The position numbers and the translations under genes were made by a program. The notes under the pieces were generated by a model that worked only from the letters and a program-made list of their open reading frames with translations, had not been told where the DNA came from and searched no databases. Below are positions 1 through 7,659 of a stretch of DNA of 10,586 nt, one piece after another (the first letter of the stretch is position 1; each line of letters starts with the position of its first letter). Origin of the DNA: Chloroflexota bacterium (lineage in GTDB: Bacteria > Chloroflexota > Limnocylindria > Limnocylindrales > CSP1-4); contig JAJYEB010000036.1 of the NCBI GenBank assembly GCA_021790375.1, positions 1 through 10,586 of the forward strand, in the 5' to 3' direction.

Positions 1-2
1 TC

Positions 3-931
3 TGGGAAGCCGAGCGGCTCTCCGATTCGATCGTCCACCGCCACCGCGCGGCCGGCTGGCCGTTCGTGCGCGGCCTGGTGGTGCTCTACGAGACGCTCGT
101 GGTGGGCACGAAGTGGCTGACCCGTTCCGCGGCCATCTCCGCGGCGGGAGAGGGCGTGGAGCTCGGCAGCGGCGTGGTCGCCCTGACGCTCACCATCTCG
201 CTGGTCTTCGGGATTGCCCTGTTCTTCGTGCTGCCGCTCTTCCTGACGCAGGCCGCGGCGTCGGCGGCCACGGGCGTGGGCACGCTCGGGAAGAACCTGC
301 TGGAGGGCGCGATCCGACTGGTGGTCTTCGTGGCCTACCTGCTGCTGATCAGCCGGTCCGGCGAGATCAAGCGCGTCTTCCAGTATCACGGCGCCGAGCA
401 CATGTCGATCCACGCGCTCGAGCACGGCGACCCGCTGACGCCCGAGAAGGTGCGCCAGTATCCCACCGCGCACCAGCGGTGCGGCACCGAGTTCCTGCTG
501 GTGGTCGTGATCGTGAGCATCCTGGCCTTCAGCCTGCTGGCCGGCCAGGGGATCGTGGCGGCCATCCTGGGGCGCCTCGCGCTGATCCCGGTCATCGTGG
601 CCGTCAGCTACGAGGTCCTGCGGTGGGGCGCCAAGCATCGCTCGCAACCTCTCGTCCGCTGGATCTTCATGCCGGGCATCTGGCTGCAGTCGATCACCAC
701 CCGCCAGCCCGACGACTCCATGATCGAGGTCGCCATCGTGTCGCTCCAGGAGGCGCTGCGCGCCGATGGCGAGGCGATACCCGAGGGCAGCGTGCACCCG
801 GCCCGCCGGACCATGGCCCAGGCAGATACCGAGACGCGCGCCGCGCGCGAAGCCGCCGAGCGCGAGGCATCGCTGGTGGCCGCCGGCGCACCCGGCCGGG
901 AGCCCGAGCCGCGCGACGAGGAGCCGCTCGC

Positions 932-935
<4 letters not shown>
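3..935 (+). CDS. DUF1385 (YqhQ-family) membrane protein, 5' end outside window
   Basis: Open from the left edge of the window (first complete codon at 3, Trp) to TGA 933-935, giving 310 visible residues. No in-frame stop separates the left edge from the GTG at 66, and the residues before that GTG fit the family, so the true start lies upstream. Family marks visible: the segment F-V-R-G-L-V-V-L-Y-E (family form LLRGVVALVE), a long hydrophobic stretch at about residues 57-84, the HGAEH motif at 129-133, the conserved C-G-T at 160-162 followed by two hydrophobic segments, and the late PGIWLQ...TTRQPDDS signature. The last ~55 residues are a hydrophilic Ala/Glu/Arg-rich tail. The biochemical role of the family is not established; it is a predicted multi-pass inner-membrane protein. 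It is often found beside prfA, as here, where it overlaps prfA by ATGA. The family call is firm; any function would be a guess. Confidence 0.93.
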
Positions 936-2009
<1,074 letters not shown>

Positions 2010-2020
<11 letters not shown>

Positions 2021-3050
2021 GCGGGAGTCCGGGGGGCGGGCCGGCGGTGCTCCCGGCGACGTCACGATGCGCGCCGACGCCCCCGCGACCAGCGGCGATC
2101 CCTCCCCGCGTTCTGCGACCATCGGCAATCCTCCCGGGCGTGCTGCGACCCTCGGCGCGGCGCTCGATGGGGCGGTCGCACGGCTCCGGAAGAGCGGCTC
2201 CGAAACGGCCCGGCTCGACGCCGAGCTGCTGGTTGCCCACGCGGTCGGGACCGACCGGACCGGCGTCCTGGCCCACCCGGAAGTGGGGCTGCCGCCGCAC
2301 GCCGCCGCATTGCTGGAGGAGTACGTCGGCCGCCGGGAACGGGGCGAGCCGGTGGCCTACATCCGGGGGATCAAGGAGTTCCACGGGCTGGCCTTCACGG
2401 TCGACGCTCGCGCGCTCATCCCGCGGCCCGACACGGAGCTGCTGGTCGACATCGGGGCGTCACGCGTGGTGGCGGCGCTGACCGCGTCGCCCCGCAGCCC
2501 GGGGGGCGAGCGGCTGCGGGTGGTCGACGTGGGGACCGGGTCGGGGGCGGTGGCGGTCGCCCTGGCCGCCACCCTGCGCCGCCGGAGGATCCTCGATGAG
2601 GTCGACCTGCTGGCCACCGACGTCTCGGCGGACGCGCTGGAGCTGGCGGTCGAGAACGCCGCCGCCCACGGGCTGGCCGACGCGATCCGGTTCGCCCGGG
2701 CCGACCTGCTGCCCGCCGGGGAGCCGCCGTTCGACCTGGTGCTGGCCAACCTGCCCTACGTCCCATCCGGGGACCTCCCGCGCCTTCCGGTCGCGGCCAG
2801 CTTCGAACCGACGCTCGCGCTCGACGGCGGCGCGGACGGGCTCGAGGCGGTGCGACGCCTGCTGGGGTTGCTGCCGGAGGCGCTCCGTGTCCCCGGGACC
2901 GCGCTGCTCGAGATCGGCGCGGGCGAGGACGACGGGCTGCGCGCCGCCGCGGACCGCGTGCTGCCGGGCTGGGAGCTGACGTTCCACCCGGACCTCGCGG
3001 GGATCCCCAGGGTGGCGGAGCTCGCCGCGAGCGCGGGAGCACGGCGATGA
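2010..3050 (+). CDS. prmC: Release factor glutamine methyltransferase PrmC (HemK)
   Basis: 346 residues, about 65 longer than the usual ~280. PrmC is an S-adenosylmethionine-dependent N5-glutamine methyltransferase that modifies the GGQ glutamine of RF1 and RF2. Visible marks: the family helical domain starting near residue 46 (ATLGAALDG...), I-P-R-P-D-T-E at 137-143 (usual form IPRPETE), SAM-binding motif I V-D-V-G-T-G-S-G from 172, and the active-site tetrapeptide N247-L-P-Y250. The family norm is NPPY, so Leu replaces the first Pro. Residues 1-45 are an Ala/Pro/Gly/Arg-rich extension with a decapeptide repeat. The start at 2010 overlaps the last 11 bases of prfA and has only a weak upstream site (GAGGG very close to the ATG). 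ATG 2067 (residue 20) is an alternative with no better site. The end overlaps the next gene by ATGA. Confidence 0.95.
2085..2144 (+). repeat. Imperfect 30-bp tandem repeat inside the prmC N-terminal extension
   Basis: Two adjacent 30-base units, 2085-2114 and 2115-2144, match at 23 of 30 positions by eye, and a third copy begins at 2145 (GCGACCCTCGGC). They are in frame and encode ATSGDPSPRS, ATIGNPPGRA and then ATLGAA, where the conserved PrmC domain starts. The duplication therefore explains part of the extra length of this PrmC. Confidence 0.8.
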
Positions 3051-3886
3051 CCCGGAGCGTGTTCCCCGTGCGGCTGCTGGCGCTCGATCTCGACGGGACG
3101 CTGATGGGGCCCGACCGGGTGATCCGCCCGCGCGTCCGTCGCGCGATCGCGGCCGCCCTCGACGCGGGCGTGATCGTGACCATCGCCACCGGGCGCATGT
3201 ACCGCAGCTCGCTGCCCTTCGCCCGGACGCTGGGGATCGCGGCGCCGATCGTCTGCTACCAGGGCGCCTACGTCCGCGAGGTGCCCGGCTCCGACGGGGC
3301 GGCGGGCCGGCTGCTGTTCCACCGGACCATGCCCGGGATCGTGGCCCGGGACGCGATCCGCTGGTCGCGCGGGCACGGGTTCGACCCGCACGTGAACGTC
3401 GACGACCGCCTGGTGATGGAGGCGGACGCGGGGAGTGCCGTGGACTACGAGCGGCTCTCGGGCGTGGGCGCGGAGTTCGTGCCGGACCTGCTGGGCGCCG
3501 TGCGCGGGCCCCTCACCAAGGTCCTGGCGGTGGGCCCGGCCCCGCTTCCCGAGCGCTCGCTCGCCGAGGCACGGGTGGCCTTCGAGGGACGCGCCCAGGT
3601 GACGGTGTCGCACCCGGAGTACCTCGAGTGGAACGCGCCCGGGGTCACCAAGGGCCGCGGCGTGCGCTGGCTGGCGCGGCGGCTGGCGATCCCGGTGGGG
3701 CAGGTCATGGCCATCGGCGACCAGTACAACGACGCCGAGATGCTCGCGGAGGTGGGGCACGGCGTGGCCATGGGAGGCGCGCCCGAACCGGTGCGCGCGG
3801 CGGCCCGGCACGTGACGGCGACGCTCGAAGGGGACGGGGCGGCGCTCGCGATCGAGGCGCTGGTGCTGGGGCGAGAGGCCGCATGA
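3047..3886 (+). CDS. Cof-type HAD-superfamily (class IIB) hydrolase
   Basis: 279 residues, typical for Cof/YbiV-type phosphatases. All four HAD motifs are present: motif I L-D14-L-D16-G-T-L (nucleophile D14, acid/base D16), motif II T48 in IATGR, motif III K202 in GVTKGRG, and motif IV G-D225-Q-Y-N228-D229 binding Mg2+. The large insert between motifs II and III is the class IIB cap, which sets substrate choice. Family members dephosphorylate sugar phosphates, FMN, PLP and other small metabolites; the sequence does not show which applies here. The gene is coupled by ATGA overlaps on both sides (ATG 3047 over the prmC stop; its own TGA over the tsaC ATG). Co-translation with its neighbours is therefore clear, although a HAD gene is not a regular member of the prfA-prmC-tsaC cluster. 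The substrate is unknown. Confidence 0.92.
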   Translation: MTRSVFPVRLLALDLDGTLMGPDRVIRPRVRRAIAAALDAGVIVTIATGRMYRSSLPFARTLGIAAPIVCYQGAYVREVPGSDGAAGRLLFHRTMPGIVARDAIRWSRGHGFDPHVNVDDRLVMEADAGSAVDYERLSGVGAEFVPDLLGAVRGPLTKVLAVGPAPLPERSLAEARVAFEGRAQVTVSHPEYLEWNAPGVTKGRGVRWLARRLAIPVGQVMAIGDQYNDAEMLAEVGHGVAMGGAPEPVRAAARHVTATLEGDGAALAIEALVLGREAA

Positions 3887-4593
3887 GCGAGTCCGAACCG
3901 GCTCGGCCGGCCGGGGCGCCGGCGGGGGCCTCCCCGGCGGATCGCACGCCACACGCGGGGGACGCGGCGCCGCGGGTGCTCCCCGCCCGTGACCCCGACG
4001 CCCTCCGCGCGGCCGTCTCCGCGCTCCGCGCCGGGGGCCTGGTCGCGGTCCCCACCGAGACCGTCTACGGCGTGGCATGCCTGGCCGACGCCGCCGCCAT
4101 CGAGCGGCTCCTCGACGCCAAGCGCCGGCCGCCGAGCAAGGGCATCACACTGCTCGTCGACGACGTGGAGCAGGCGGCGTCGGTGGGCGAGTTCCCGCCG
4201 GCCGCGCGCCGGCTCGCGGTGCGCTTCTGGCCCGGGCCGCTCACGCTGGTCGTGCCGGTCCGCGCCGGCGTGACCCTCCCGGCGAGCCTCACCGGGGACA
4301 GCGGCGCCATCGGCCTGCGGGTGCCCGACCATGCCGTGCCCCGCGCGCTGGCGCGTGCGCTCGGGCCGCTGCCCCTGACGTCGGCCAACCTGTCGGGTGC
4401 AGCCGATGCCCGCGACGCGAGCGAGGTCGTCCGCCAGCTGGGGGCCGCGGTCGCGATCGTCCTGGACGACGGCCCGTCGCCGGGCGGCGTGCCGTCGACC
4501 GTGGTCCGGTTCGCCGCGGGGTCCGGCCGGCCGGACCTCCTGCGGGAGGGCGCGCTGCCGTTCGCGGCGATCCTCGAGGCGGCCCGGCCGTAG
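3883..4593 (+). CDS. tsaC: L-threonylcarbamoyladenylate synthase, YrdC/TsaC type
   Basis: 236 residues with a single YrdC domain. The protein ends without the extra C-terminal domain of full-length Sua5 (~350 residues), so it is the TsaC form. It makes threonylcarbamoyl-AMP from threonine, bicarbonate and ATP, the first step of t6A synthesis at position 37 of ANN-decoding tRNAs. Visible marks: P57-T-E-T-V-Y-G63, the basic K80-R-R-P-P-S-K-G87 loop, FWPGPLTLVV, and S167-A-N-L-S-G172. About 40 hydrophilic Ala/Pro-rich residues precede the domain. The start ATG 3883 overlaps the HAD stop (ATGA) with GAGAGG just upstream; GTG 3976 is a possible later start but would break the coupling. Location between prmC and glyA is the conserved place for this gene. 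It stops at TAG 4591-4593, immediately before the repeat tract. Confidence 0.95.
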   Translation: MSESEPARPAGAPAGASPADRTPHAGDAAPRVLPARDPDALRAAVSALRAGGLVAVPTETVYGVACLADAAAIERLLDAKRRPPSKGITLLVDDVEQAASVGEFPPAARRLAVRFWPGPLTLVVPVRAGVTLPASLTGDSGAIGLRVPDHAVPRALARALGPLPLTSANLSGAADARDASEVVRQLGAAVAIVLDDGPSPGGVPSTVVRFAAGSGRPDLLREGALPFAAILEAARP

Positions 4594-4600
4594 CGGACCT

Positions 4601-4699
4601 CCCGGCGGCCCCGGCGGCTCCAGCGTCCCGGGCGGCTCCAGCGTCCCGGGCGGCCCCAGCGTCCCCGGCGGCCCCGGCGACCCCAGCATCCCCGGCGGC
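4601..4699 (+). repeat. Eleven 9-bp GC-rich tandem repeats in the tsaC-glyA spacer
   Basis: From 4601 to 4699 the sequence divides exactly into eleven 9-base units that vary around CCCGGCGGC and TCCAGCGTC. The two forms alternate in the middle, so an 18-base unit (GGCGGCTCCAGCGTCCCG) is repeated exactly at 4613-4630 and 4631-4648 and then degenerates. The period is a multiple of three, so several frames stay open and read Gly/Pro- or Arg/Pro-rich. I see no start or ribosome site that would make it a gene. Just after it, 4695-4711 forms a 6-bp stem (GCGGCC, 5-base loop, GGCCGC) with no T-run. Confidence 0.85.
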
Positions 4700-4736
4700 C
4701 GAGGTGGCCGCGAGACCGGGCCGCCCGCGCCCACGG

Positions 4737-4748
4737 GTACACTTGTAC
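4737..4748 (+). promoter_or_regulatory. Probable glyA -10 element within a palindrome
   Basis: TACACT at 4738-4743 fits the TANNNT -10 pattern of high-GC bacteria and lies about 35 bases before the glyA start. That places transcription start near 4750 and gives a short leader. The hexamer sits inside a perfect inverted repeat, GTACA-CT-TGTAC (4737-4748). No convincing -35 hexamer is seen 16-18 bases upstream (it would fall at about 4714-4721). The promoter is inferred from position and consensus only. Confidence 0.45.
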
Positions 4749-4752
4749 GCCA

Positions 4753-4762
4753 CAGTGCACTG
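4753..4762 (+). promoter_or_regulatory. 10-bp perfect palindrome in the glyA leader, possible operator
   Basis: CAGTGCACTG (4753-4762) is a perfect palindrome between the probable -10 element and the GAGGAG ribosome site at 4765-4770. Its centre is about 15 bases from that of the preceding palindrome. A repressor bound here would block initiation or elongation, but no regulator can be named from the sequence. Confidence 0.35.
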
Positions 4763-4776
4763 GTGAGGAGCCGCAC

Positions 4777-6105
4777 ATGACCGTGACCACCAGCCGGGGC
4801 CTCGCCTGGGCGCCCCTTGCGGACGTGGACCCCGAACTCTGGGCCGCCGTCGAGGGGGAGCGCGATCGCCAGACCTGGAAGCTCGAGCTGATCGCGAGCG
4901 AGAACTACGTCTTCCGCGCCGTGATGGAGGCGCAGGGGACCTGGCTCACCAACAAGTACGCCGAGGGGCTCCCCGGCAAGCGCTACTACGGCGGCTGCGA
5001 GTACGTGGACGTGGCCGAGCGGCTGGCGCAGCAGCGTGCCCTGGCCCTCTTTCCGGGTTCGGAGCACGTCAACGTGCAGCCCCACTCGGGGGCCCAGGCC
5101 AACATGGCCGCCTACCTGTCGGTCCTCGACCACGGCGACCGGATCATGGGCCTCAGCCTGGCCCACGGCGGTCACCTGACGCACGGCTCGCCGGTCAACT
5201 TCAGCGGCAAGTGGTTCGAGGTCCACAGCTACGGCGTGGAGCCGGGCACCGAGGTGCTCGACTACGACACCGTCGAGCGGGCCGCGCGGGAGGTGCGGCC
5301 GCGCATGCTGGTCGCCGGCGCGTCGGCGTACCCCCGCACCCTCGACTTCGAGCGGCTGGCCGCGATCGCCCACGGCATCGGGGCCATCCTCTTCGTCGAC
5401 ATGGCCCACATCGCCGGGCTCATCGCCGCGGGGCTCCACCCCTCGCCGTTCCCGCACGCGGACATCGTCACCACCACCACCCACAAGACGCTGCGCGGCC
5501 CTCGCGGGGGGCTGGTGTTCAGCCGCGACGACCTCCCGGCCGACCTGAAGGCGAACTACCCGAAGCTCGCGAAGACCACCCTCGCCGCGGCGGTCGACAA
5601 GAGCGTGTTCCCGGGCGTGCAGGGCGGCCCGCTGATGCACGTGATCGCCGCCAAGGCCGTGGCGCTGCTGCTCGCCGCGACGCCCGAGTACCGCGAGGAC
5701 CAGCGCCGCACGGTCGACAACGCCCAGCTGCTGGCCGCCTCGCTGCGAGAGCGCGGCGCGCGCGTGGTGTCGGGCGGCACGGACACGCACCTGATGCTGG
5801 TCGACGTGACGCCGCTCGGGGTCACGGGCCGGGAGGCCGAGGCGATCCTCGACGACGTGGGGATCACGGTCAACAAGAACGCCATCCCCTTCGACACCAA
5901 CCCGCCCAACATCGCGTCGGGGATCCGCGTGGGTTCACCCGCGGTCACCACCCGCGGCATGGGGGCGGCCGAGATGCGCGAGATCGGCGCCCTGATGATG
6001 GACGCCATCGCCGGGCGCGAGGATCCGGCCGCCCGCCGGCGGGTGAGCGGTGCGGTGCACGAGATCTGCGCCCGGTTCCCGGTCCCGGGGCTTCCGCAGA
6101 CGTGA
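4777..6105 (+). CDS. glyA: Serine hydroxymethyltransferase
   Basis: 442 residues, slightly longer than the usual 415-430. This PLP enzyme converts serine and tetrahydrofolate to glycine and 5,10-methylenetetrahydrofolate, the main cellular source of one-carbon units. Visible marks: L-I-A-S-E-N near 38-43, Y-A-E-G near 61-64 followed by GKRYYGG, FVDMAHIAGL around the cofactor Asp/His, and the PLP lysine K237 in TTTTHKTLRGPRGG. R384 in GIRVGSPAVTTRG is the expected carboxylate-binding arginine. GAGGAG at 4765-4770, 6 bases before the ATG, sets the start. A short N-terminal extension of ~12 residues precedes the family start. The stop overlaps the next gene's GTG (GTGA). Beyond the repeat tract, glyA probably has its own promoter rather than relying on read-through from tsaC. 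Confidence 0.98.
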   Translation: MTVTTSRGLAWAPLADVDPELWAAVEGERDRQTWKLELIASENYVFRAVMEAQGTWLTNKYAEGLPGKRYYGGCEYVDVAERLAQQRALALFPGSEHVNVQPHSGAQANMAAYLSVLDHGDRIMGLSLAHGGHLTHGSPVNFSGKWFEVHSYGVEPGTEVLDYDTVERAAREVRPRMLVAGASAYPRTLDFERLAAIAHGIGAILFVDMAHIAGLIAAGLHPSPFPHADIVTTTTHKTLRGPRGGLVFSRDDLPADLKANYPKLAKTTLAAAVDKSVFPGVQGGPLMHVIAAKAVALLLAATPEYREDQRRTVDNAQLLAASLRERGARVVSGGTDTHLMLVDVTPLGVTGREAEAILDDVGITVNKNAIPFDTNPPNIASGIRVGSPAVTTRGMGAAEMREIGALMMDAIAGREDPAARRRVSGAVHEICARFPVPGLPQT

Positions 6106-7325
6106 CGCAAGAGGGAGCCGAGGCGCTCCCGCTGGCGCTCGCCGGGCTCGTCCTGGCGGCGCTGGTCGCGTTCCTGCTGACCCCCCTGGCCGCCCGCTTC
6201 GCGACCGCCGTGGGCGCGATCGACCGGCCCGGTGAGCGACGCGTCCATCGCGAGGCCACGCCGCGCGGCGGGGGCCTGGCGGTGGTCATCGCGTTCCTGG
6301 CGGTGGGGCTGGCGGTGCTCTGGTACGAGCGCCAGCAGGACGTGGTATCGACCTCCTACCGTCCGCAGCCGGCCCAGCTGGAGGCGCTGTTCGTCGGCGC
6401 CGCGCTCGCGGCGGTCCTCGGCTTCGTGGACGATCGCTTCGACCTGCGCGCGCGCTGGCAGTTCCTGGGCCAGTTCGCGCTCGCCCTGCTCGCCGTGGCC
6501 TCTGGCATGACCATCGGCTTCATCAACAACCCGCTGACGGGATCGGCCATCACGTTCGGGGCGGTGGCCGGCGCGGTGCTCGCGGTGGTCTGGATCGTGG
6601 GCATGATCAACAGCATCAACTTCATCGACGGGCTCGACGGCCTCTCCAGCGGGATCGCGACGATCGCCGCCCTGACGCTGGGGGGCATCTCGTTCACGGT
6701 CACCCAGAACCAGCCGGTGGTCGCGGTGCTCTGCTTCACGCTCGCGGGCGCGCTGGCCGGCTTCCTGCCGTGGAACTTCCACCCCGCCCGCATCTTCGTC
6801 GGCACGACCGGGGTCTTCGTGATCGGCTACACGCTGGCGGTGCTCTCGCTGCTGGGCACGGCCAAGGTCGCGGTGGCGCTGCTGGTGCTCGGCGTGCCGA
6901 TCATCGACACGTTCTGGATCATCGTGCGCCGGGTCGCGCAGCGCAGCTCTCCGTTCGCGCCGGACCGGGGCCACTTCCACCACCGGCTGCTCGACCTGGG
7001 GCTCGGCCACCGCGAGGCCGTGCTCCTGATCTACGCGATCTGCGCGCTGCTCGCGATCCTGAGCTTCCGCCTGTCGGGCACCGGGCAGATGTACGCGTTC
7101 CTGGGGATCGTGGTGGGCGGCGGCCTGGTCCTCTACCTGCTCACCGCGCGGGCGCGCGACACCGGCTCCAGCGGGCTCGACCCCAGCGCCTACGAGGAGA
7201 ACGGCCGCGCGCCGGCCGGAAGCCCACCGCCTGCCGAGGGCCTCGCTCCCGCGGTGCCCCATCCGCCGGCCGCGGCAGAGCCGGACGCACCTCCGATTTC
7301 GGGAAGCCCGGACCGCGACACCTGA
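6102..7325 (+). CDS. wecA: WecA/TagO-like polyprenyl-phosphate GlcNAc-1-phosphate transferase
   Basis: 407 residues, GTG start at 6102 overlapping the glyA stop. It belongs to the MraY/WecA superfamily of multi-pass membrane enzymes that move a sugar-1-phosphate from a UDP-sugar to undecaprenyl (or decaprenyl) phosphate, starting cell-envelope glycan synthesis. Marks: PRGGGLA near 50, D110-D111-R-F-D114 (Mg2+/substrate motif), N-F-I-D176-G-L-D179-G, NFHPARIF, and the cytoplasmic loop H291-F-H-H294 in PDRGHFHHRL. The His loop and overall pattern fit WecA/TagO better than MraY. Unusual: the next motif, normally MGD(T/S/A)G(S/A), reads V-G-T235-T-G-V, so the conserved metal-binding Asp is Thr. 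The last ~50 residues are a Pro/Ala-rich hydrophilic tail. The position between glyA and the atp genes is conserved in Actinobacteria. The exact sugar substrate is inferred. Confidence 0.88.
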   Translation: MTQEGAEALPLALAGLVLAALVAFLLTPLAARFATAVGAIDRPGERRVHREATPRGGGLAVVIAFLAVGLAVLWYERQQDVVSTSYRPQPAQLEALFVGAALAAVLGFVDDRFDLRARWQFLGQFALALLAVASGMTIGFINNPLTGSAITFGAVAGAVLAVVWIVGMINSINFIDGLDGLSSGIATIAALTLGGISFTVTQNQPVVAVLCFTLAGALAGFLPWNFHPARIFVGTTGVFVIGYTLAVLSLLGTAKVAVALLVLGVPIIDTFWIIVRRVAQRSSPFAPDRGHFHHRLLDLGLGHREAVLLIYAICALLAILSFRLSGTGQMYAFLGIVVGGGLVLYLLTARARDTGSSGLDPSAYEENGRAPAGSPPPAEGLAPAVPHPPAAAEPDAPPISGSPDRDT

Positions 7326-7358
7326 GGTCGCGATCCGCGTGGTACCATCCCTGCCCGC

Positions 7359-7367
7359 TGCTATACT
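7359..7367 (+). promoter_or_regulatory. Extended -10 promoter of the ATP synthase operon
   Basis: TGCTATACT (7359-7367) is an extended -10 (TGN) plus TATACT, one mismatch from TATAAT and strikingly AT-rich for this region. It lies in the 65-base gap between the wecA-like stop and atpZ. Transcription would start near 7374, leaving a leader of about 17 bases before the GTG at 7391. No good -35 is present. Instead an 8-bp palindrome, TGGTACCA (7340-7347), occupies that place, and it contains a second possible -10, TACCAT (7343-7348). Confidence 0.65.
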
Positions 7368-7390
7368 TTCGCGGCTTTGCCGGGTGACGA

Positions 7391-7612
7391 GTGCGTGAGC
7401 CTGGTCAGGTCGGTGCCTATCTGGCCCTGTTCTCCGAGATCGGCGCCGTCTTCGCGATCACCATCCTGGCGTTCGTCCTGGGTGGTGCGTGGGTCGATCA
7501 ACAGCTGCATACCTTGCCGGTCTTCGTGCTGGTGGGATCGATCCTCGGACTCACGACGGGCGGGCTCGTCGTGATCCGGATCGTGAACCGGTTCCTGGAG
7601 CGGTACAACTAG
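7391..7612 (+). CDS. atpZ: AtpZ/AtpI-type small membrane protein of the ATP synthase operon
   Basis: 73 residues with two hydrophobic segments (about 12-32 and 42-62) separated by a short polar turn with G-G-A-W-V-D-Q-Q. This is the pattern of the ATPase_gene1 (AtpZ/AtpQ) family that opens many atp operons. Family members have been linked to Mg2+/Ca2+ supply or c-ring assembly; the role here is inferred. The C-terminus is basic (RIVNRFLERYN). The GTG start at 7391 is preceded by GGGTGA (7382-7387) and gives a protein without excess N-terminus. It is the first gene after the probable promoter and lies 47 bases upstream of atpB. It could also be called AtpI; its short length favours AtpZ. Confidence 0.82.
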   Translation: MREPGQVGAYLALFSEIGAVFAITILAFVLGGAWVDQQLHTLPVFVLVGSILGLTTGGLVVIRIVNRFLERYN

Positions 7613-7651
7613 TCGAGTTCGAGGCGCGGCCGCAGGCCCCGCCCAGCGTGT

Positions 7652-7658
7652 GGAGTGA
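7652..7658 (+). promoter_or_regulatory. Ribosome binding site that decides the atpB start
   Basis: GGAGTGA (7652-7658) matches the GGAGGTGA anti-SD complement with one base missing and lies just before GTG 7660. The frame is open much further upstream, into atpZ, and another GTG at 7648 lies in it. Only 7660 has a matching site at this distance, which is similar to the GGGTGA-GTG arrangement of atpZ. Confidence 0.6.
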
Positions 7659-7659
7659 C

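Noticed and set aside
113..931. Upstream part of the prfA frame, open back to position 113
   Set aside because: It overlaps the genuine DUF1385 gene in another frame. RF1 homology starts at the ATG at 932 with a good ribosome site.
4601..4699. Collagen-like (Gly-Pro-rich) reading of the spacer repeats as a small protein
   Set aside because: The pattern follows from the 9-base period in any frame. There is no start codon with a ribosome site and no other coding evidence.
4695..4711. Stem-loop after the repeats as a terminator for the tsaC chain
   Set aside because: The stem is 6 bp with a 5-base loop, and no T-run follows. It may be chance in GC-rich sequence.
3445..5790. Minus-strand open frame of 781 codons spanning HAD, tsaC and glyA
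   Set aside because: It crosses three well-supported sense genes and the repeat tract. The composition is that of an antisense shadow, and no family motifs are seen.
5556..7262. Minus-strand open frame of 568 codons opposite glyA and the wecA-like gene
   Set aside because: Antisense shadow of two recognised genes; no domain signature.
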